NCBI GenBank assembly: GCA_020859645.1
Contig: JAJBVU010000144.1
Coordinates: 1-10,625 of the forward strand
Length of the DNA stretch: 10,625 nucleotides
From: Eubacterium sp.
GTDB taxonomy: Bacteria; Bacillota; Clostridia; Lachnospirales; CAG-274
Direction of reading: 5' to 3'
Shown here: positions 6,707 through 10,625 of the stretch, one piece after another
Layout of the letters: every line of letters begins with the position of its first letter
Position numbering within the stretch: position 1 is the first letter of the stretch
Made by a program: the position numbers and the translations under genes
The notes under the pieces: model-generated
What the model was told of the DNA's origin: nothing
The model's input: only the letters and a program-made list of their open reading frames with translations
Database searches by the model: none

Positions 6707-8119
6707 ATGGGTTTTATTGATGAAAACTTTTTGTTAAAAACAGAAACAGCTAAAAAGCTCTTTAATGATTATGCAAAGGCTGAGCCTATTTTCGACTTCC
6801 ACTGCCACCTTAATCCTCAGGAAATTTATGAAAACAAGACTTATAAGTCAATTACAGAGGTTTGGTTGGGCGGCGACCACTATAAGTGGCGTGCTATGAG
6901 AAGCTGCGGAGTTCCCGAAGAATATATTACAGGCAAGGAAACATCCGATTTCGAGAAATTCGAAAAATGGGCTGAAACCCTTCAGTATGCAATCGGCAAC
7001 CCCCTCTACCACTGGACACACCTTGAGCTTCAGCGTTTCTTCGGTATCTACAAGCCCTTAACAAAGGCTACCGCTAAGGAAATTTTTGACGAGTGCAACG
7101 CAAAGCTTGCTACTGAGGACTTCACCTGCCGCCGTCTTGTTGAGCGTTCAAATGTTAAAATCGTTAACACAACAGACGACCCTGCTGATGATTTAGGCTA
7201 TCATAAGCTCATCAAGGCTGACCCCACAATGAAGTTCAACGTATTCCCCGCTTTCAGACCCGACAAGGCTCTTAACCTTACAGCGGATATCTTCCCTCAG
7301 TATTTAATCGACTTAGGCAAGACAGAGAATATCGAAATCAAGACTTTTGCTGACCTTAAGACAGTTTTAGGCAAGAGAATTGACTACTTCGTTTCTATGG
7401 GATGTACAGCTTCCGACCATGCTTTCACATATGTTCCCTGTGTAAGAGCTACAGACGCAGAGCTTGACGCAATTTTAGCCAAGGCTGCTAAGGGCGAAGC
7501 CGTAACTAAGGAAGAAGCAGACAAATACAGAACAGAACTTATGGTATTCTTAGGCGCTGAATATGCTAAGAACAATATGGCTATGGAAATTCATATGAAC
7601 ATTAAGCGTGACAACAACACATTTATGTTCAAGAAAATGGGTCCCGACACAGGCTTTGACTGTATTTCTGACTGGTCAAGCGCAGAAGGCTTAACAAATC
7701 TTTTAGACCTTCTCAATGCAGACGGAAATCTTCCCAAAACTATCCTTTTCGCAGGCAACCCCGCCGACAACCAGGTTATAGGAACAATCTTGGGCTGCTT
7801 CCAGTCAAGCACAGCCGCTTCAAAGATTCAGTTCGGTACAGCTTGGTGGTTCAATGACAATATCGACGGTATGGAAGCTCAGATTAAGTGTCTCGGCAAC
7901 TTAGGCGTTTTAGGCAAGTTCATTGGTATGCTTACAGACAGCCGTTCCTTCCTTTCCTATCCCCGTCATGAATACTTCCGCCGTATCCTCTGCAACATCT
8001 TCGGTCAGTGGATTGAGGACGGATGGTATGCAAATGACATCGAATTTGTAGGTCAGATGGTTAAGGATATTTGCTACGGCAATGCTTTCAACTACTTCCA
8101 GCCCAAAATCGATAAATAA
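6707..8119 (+). CDS. uxaC: Uronate (glucuronate/galacturonate) isomerase
   Basis: This isomerises D-galacturonate to D-tagaturonate, and usually D-glucuronate to D-fructuronate, making it the entry enzyme of the pathway. The 470 residues equal the E. coli length. The protein belongs to the amidohydrolase superfamily (TIM barrel, one metal). The metal-binding signature FDFHCHLNP is at 29-37, with H32 and H34. Further family blocks are TTDDPADDL (155-163), AGNPADNQ (349-356), FGTAWWFND (376-384) and TDSRSFLSYPRHEYFRR (410-426). AAGGAGG at 6691-6697 precedes the ATG. It starts 27 bases after uxaA and is the last gene before a strong terminator. Since uxaB and uxaA handle the galacturonate branch, galacturonate is the likely main substrate here. 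Confidence 0.96.
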   Translation: MGFIDENFLLKTETAKKLFNDYAKAEPIFDFHCHLNPQEIYENKTYKSITEVWLGGDHYKWRAMRSCGVPEEYITGKETSDFEKFEKWAETLQYAIGNPLYHWTHLELQRFFGIYKPLTKATAKEIFDECNAKLATEDFTCRRLVERSNVKIVNTTDDPADDLGYHKLIKADPTMKFNVFPAFRPDKALNLTADIFPQYLIDLGKTENIEIKTFADLKTVLGKRIDYFVSMGCTASDHAFTYVPCVRATDAELDAILAKAAKGEAVTKEEADKYRTELMVFLGAEYAKNNMAMEIHMNIKRDNNTFMFKKMGPDTGFDCISDWSSAEGLTNLLDLLNADGNLPKTILFAGNPADNQVIGTILGCFQSSTAASKIQFGTAWWFNDNIDGMEAQIKCLGNLGVLGKFIGMLTDSRSFLSYPRHEYFRRILCNIFGQWIEDGWYANDIEFVGQMVKDICYGNAFNYFQPKIDK

Positions 8120-8139
8120 TTTATTAAGCTGATTATTAA

Positions 8140-8167
8140 GGCGCTCTCGATTGAGGGTGCCTTTTTT
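8140..8167 (+). terminator. Intrinsic terminator of the uxaBAC operon
   Basis: GGCGCTCTC (8140-8148) pairs with GAGGGTGCC (8153-8161) around a GATT loop, nine pairs including two G-U, followed by six T (8162-8167). Two preceding A bases can lengthen the stem. It lies 20 bases after the uxaC stop and is read on the plus strand. Confidence 0.92.
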
Positions 8168-8186
8168 ATATTATAAATACATACGC

Positions 8187-8219
8187 AAAAAAGCAGCTCC
8201 CTTTTTTAGGAAGCTGCTT
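8187..8219 (-). terminator. Intrinsic terminator of the pectate lyase gene
   Basis: Read on the minus strand, AAGCAGCTTCC (8219 to 8209) pairs with GGGAGCTGCTT (8201 to 8191), eleven pairs including one G-U, with a seven-base loop. A run of six T on that strand spans 8192 to 8187, overlapping the end of the stem. On the plus strand the G-U pair becomes an A-C mismatch, so the structure best fits the minus-strand gene that ends at 8237. Confidence 0.88.
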
Positions 8220-8236
8220 CAAAGCTTTAATAAATT

Positions 8237-10625
8237 TTATTTAATTGTGATTTCGCTGAATTTAGCTGTATTGTAGTTGTCTATATCGTTGTTTACCTTG
8301 TTTGCATCAGCTGCAAAACCTATAAGAACGCTGTCCTTCATATCCACAGTTCTTGATCCAACCTCAGTCCATGTCTTGCCGTAGGCTGAAATATAGGCTG
8401 TAAATGTGTCGCCGTTTCTGACAAGCTTAAGATAATAGCCGCTGTAGTTGTCATAATCCTTAAAGGCTATGTCCTTAACAAGGGCAACTCCGCTTTCCTC
8501 AGCTGCGTCAAGGGAGTCAAGGTTTTCATCGATTAAGTCAAACTCTCCCCCTGTCTCATATCTGCAGACAAGATAAGCGCCGAAAGCGTTTCTGTAATAG
8601 GTTACGTCCTTGCCTGAGCTTACACTGTATTCCTTCCACTCATAAGCCTTTGTGTGGGAAATGCCCAAAGCCACTGCCTTTGAGTCGGGGTCTGCTGTTT
8701 CTCTTATCATAACACCTGAGAAAGCGTGGTTGTCAACGGGAGTAATATAGTCAAGCTTGGCTGTGATTGAGCCGTTGCCGTTAAGTGTCTTATAAACATA
8801 GTGGAAGTTATCCTCTGTGCCGGAGATTTTGCCGGAGCCCTTAACAACAAGCTCGCCGTTAAGCATATAGCCTACGCCGGGAACATTGGGTGAACCTATG
8901 TCGGCGGTTGTATAGCCGTCTATCTTATTGTCGCAGTTTGCATGAACTGTAATTTTGTCAGACTGTGTCTGGTTGCCCTGCTTGTCGGTCGCCTTAACTG
9001 AAATACTGTAGGAACCGTCTGCAAGGGTATAGCTTGCTTCATAAGGCGCCTTTGTAGCTGTGGAAACAAGCTCGTCGCCTAAATAGAAGTCAACCTTTTC
9101 AATTCCCTCATCGTCCTGAGCGTCTGCCGTAATCGTAAAGGGAAGATTTGCGGTAACAAAGGCATTGTTTTCGTGGCTTGAAATTGAAACTGTGGGGTTA
9201 GAGGGAACATATTCCATATCCACGATTGAATTTAAGTAGTTCTCTATATTTGCATATCCGTTTGAAGCGATTTCCGCACTGTCCTTTGAGTTGTTGGGGT
9301 CTAAGCCGTTTTCAAGCTCCCAGCTGTCGGGAATACCGTCCTTGTCTGTGTCCCAGTCTGCGTCACGGTAAACAGGCTCGGTATAGGGCAGTCCCCCTAC
9401 CTCCTCGTGTCTGTTTGCGAAAACGCCTGTGCCGTTTTTAACCTCGTTTAATATACGGGCGTCAAGGGCGTCTCTCTTGGGATATGTTGCCCCTGCTTTG
9501 GCTACAACCTCTTCATAGGCTGTCTCTGCGTCTGTTGTTCTCAGAGCCTCGGCAGATGTTCCGTCCATTTCGAACTCTGTGTCCACAATAGTGGTTGTAG
9601 GTGCAGCTGCATCGCTGACCTTAATTCCCAGTGAGTTGTCTGCGGTAACCTCGTCGTTGCCCTCCAAAACGTTTCCGTTTACATAGAACCAGCCTGGCTT
9701 GTTGCCTTCGCCTGCATCGATAATCTGATTTTCAACGGTGTCTCTTGTTCCGGGACCGGGCTTAAGGTAGTTGTTTATAAAGTTGGTTTCGCTTCTGCCG
9801 CCGCCGTAACAGCCGTTAAAGCCCCAGTTGTAAATAACGTTGTTTCTCATATCGAAAAGAGCGATATGGTCGTTGTCGTCAGCTTCCGGAGTACCGCCGC
9901 CCATACGGGGATTTCTTGAGGTGTGGTTGGCTATAAGGTTGTGGTGGTATGTGGTGTTTACGCCGCCCATAATTGCGCCGTAGCCGTGACGTCCTTTAGT
10001 ATGACCGCTCATAGTAAGGCTTTCGGCAATAATGCTCCACTGAACAGTCATATTCTGCGCACGGTAGATTGACATTGTTTCGTCAGTTGACCAGCTTGTG
10101 GAAAGGTGGTCAATCATAACATTTCTTGAGGATCTGCCCCAAATAGCGTCCATAGAGTCTCCGGCATAAATATTGTCAGCGCCGGGACGGAAACGCATAT
10201 ATCTTATAATTACGTTTTCACAGTTGCTTATGTTTGTTTCAAAGCCGTAAACGGTTATGCCGTCGCCCGGTGCGCTTTGACCGGCAATTGTAATGTTTTT
10301 GCCCTTTATATAAAGGGTGTCTTTAAGCTCGATAACACCTGAAACATTAAAGACGATAATTCTGTTGTTTCCGCTGACAGCGTCACGAAGAGTGCCTTTA
10401 ATGGGTGTGTCTGTGTCGGGGTCATAGTCCTCAAGGCTTGTAACGATATAAACCTCGCCCCCTCTGCCGCCGCTGGTAAACCTTCCGCCGCCCTCTGCTC
10501 CCGGGAAAGCAAGTAAATCAGAAGGATAGGCGCACTCCACCCTGTTAAAGCCGTCTGAAGCGGCTTCGTCCTCGGCAGAGCAGCTTATAACCCCTAAGCT
10601 CAGGGTCATAACACCTGCCATAAAC
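8237..10625 (-). CDS. Multidomain lipoprotein pectate lyase (PL1-like), N-terminus cut by the window edge
   Basis: This is a secreted enzyme expected to cleave polygalacturonate by beta-elimination. The visible reading frame starts at an ATG at 10621 and gives 794 residues, but it begins mid-signal: MAGVMTLSLGVISC lacks a basic n-region and ends in a lipobox (V11-I-S-C14), so the true start probably lies beyond 10625 and the protein is probably a membrane-anchored lipoprotein. Residues about 35-315 are a right-handed beta-helix pectate lyase: FPGAEGGGRFTSGGRGGEVY (39-58), DSMDAIWG (155-162), IDHLSTSWSTDE (170-181) with likely calcium-binding aspartates, and SRNPRMGG (235-242) with the conserved RxPR. 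Residues 424-441 resemble a thrombospondin type 3 calcium motif (DTDKDGIPD). About 475-560 is a bacterial Ig-like domain (FYLGDELVSTATKAPYEASY). About 575-794 resembles a DUF1349/concanavalin-like module (SGVMIRETADP, YLKLVRNG, GKTWTEVGS). It converges on the uxa operon, which consumes its product. Confidence 0.9.
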   Translation of the reverse strand, partial: FMAGVMTLSLGVISCSAEDEAASDGFNRVECAYPSDLLAFPGAEGGGRFTSGGRGGEVYIVTSLEDYDPDTDTPIKGTLRDAVSGNNRIIVFNVSGVIELKDTLYIKGKNITIAGQSAPGDGITVYGFETNISNCENVIIRYMRFRPGADNIYAGDSMDAIWGRSSRNVMIDHLSTSWSTDETMSIYRAQNMTVQWSIIAESLTMSGHTKGRHGYGAIMGGVNTTYHHNLIANHTSRNPRMGGGTPEADDNDHIALFDMRNNVIYNWGFNGCYGGGRSETNFINNYLKPGPGTRDTVENQIIDAGEGNKPGWFYVNGNVLEGNDEVTADNSLGIKVSDAAAPTTTIVDTEFEMDGTSAEALRTTDAETAYEEVVAKAGATYPKRDALDARILNEVKNGTGVFANRHEEVGGLPYTEPVYRDADWDTDKDGIPDSWELENGLDPNNSKDSAEIASNGYANIENYLNSIVDMEYVPSNPTVSISSHENNAFVTANLPFTITADAQDDEGIEKVDFYLGDELVSTATKAPYEASYTLADGSYSISVKATDKQGNQTQSDKITVHANCDNKIDGYTTADIGSPNVPGVGYMLNGELVVKGSGKISGTEDNFHYVYKTLNGNGSITAKLDYITPVDNHAFSGVMIRETADPDSKAVALGISHTKAYEWKEYSVSSGKDVTYYRNAFGAYLVCRYETGGEFDLIDENLDSLDAAEESGVALVKDIAFKDYDNYSGYYLKLVRNGDTFTAYISAYGKTWTEVGSRTVDMKDSVLIGFAADANKVNNDIDNYNTAKFSEITIK

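Noticed and set aside
9226..9441. A 71-codon plus-strand reading frame inside the pectate lyase gene, and similar overlapping frames in the uxa genes
   Set aside because: They lie wholly opposite or inside well-identified genes, lack ribosome binding sites and show no recognisable protein features.

Overview
The window looks like chromosomal DNA of a low-GC Gram-positive bacterium, most likely a plant-fibre-degrading gut member of the class Clostridia. This is inferred from the 58-residue Firmicutes-type ribosomal protein S21, strong AGGAGG ribosome binding sites, AT-rich intergenic DNA with TATAAT promoters, and a pectin/galacturonate locus. There are no tRNA or rRNA genes, CRISPR arrays, insertion sequences or clear signs of transfer.

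Left part (1-3527, plus strand). An AT-rich, palindrome-rich leader precedes rpsU (133-309). A terminator-like hairpin (473-504) follows. It sits immediately in front of a two-gene unit: an unrecognised acidic 491-residue protein with a His/Cys-rich, probably metal-binding C-terminal tail (532-2007), and, 17 bases later, a cytoplasmic serine hydrolase of the beta-lactamase/class C fold (2025-3494). Neither protein has an obvious link to sugar metabolism.

Middle part (3533-8167, plus strand). A good sigma-A-type promoter and a leader with a 13-bp hairpin drive uxaB-uxaA-uxaC. These encode tagaturonate reductase, altronate dehydratase and uronate isomerase, spaced 24 and 27 bases apart and closed by a strong intrinsic terminator. 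Together they convert D-galacturonate to 2-keto-3-deoxygluconate: UxaC isomerises it, UxaB reduces the product and UxaA dehydrates it. KDG kinase, KDPG aldolase, a transporter and a regulator are not in the window.

Right part (8187-10625, minus strand). A large multidomain lipoprotein pectate lyase converges on the uxa operon, and each side has its own terminator. Its N-terminus runs off the right edge. It would cut pectate outside the cell, and the resulting galacturonate (after further trimming and uptake by proteins not seen here) would feed the Uxa enzymes.

The pectin genes are well explained by known families. The least explained material is the His/Cys-tailed protein with its serine hydrolase partner, and the non-coding structures before rpsU, before the His-tailed gene and in the uxaB leader. 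I see no convincing evidence for a wholly new system.
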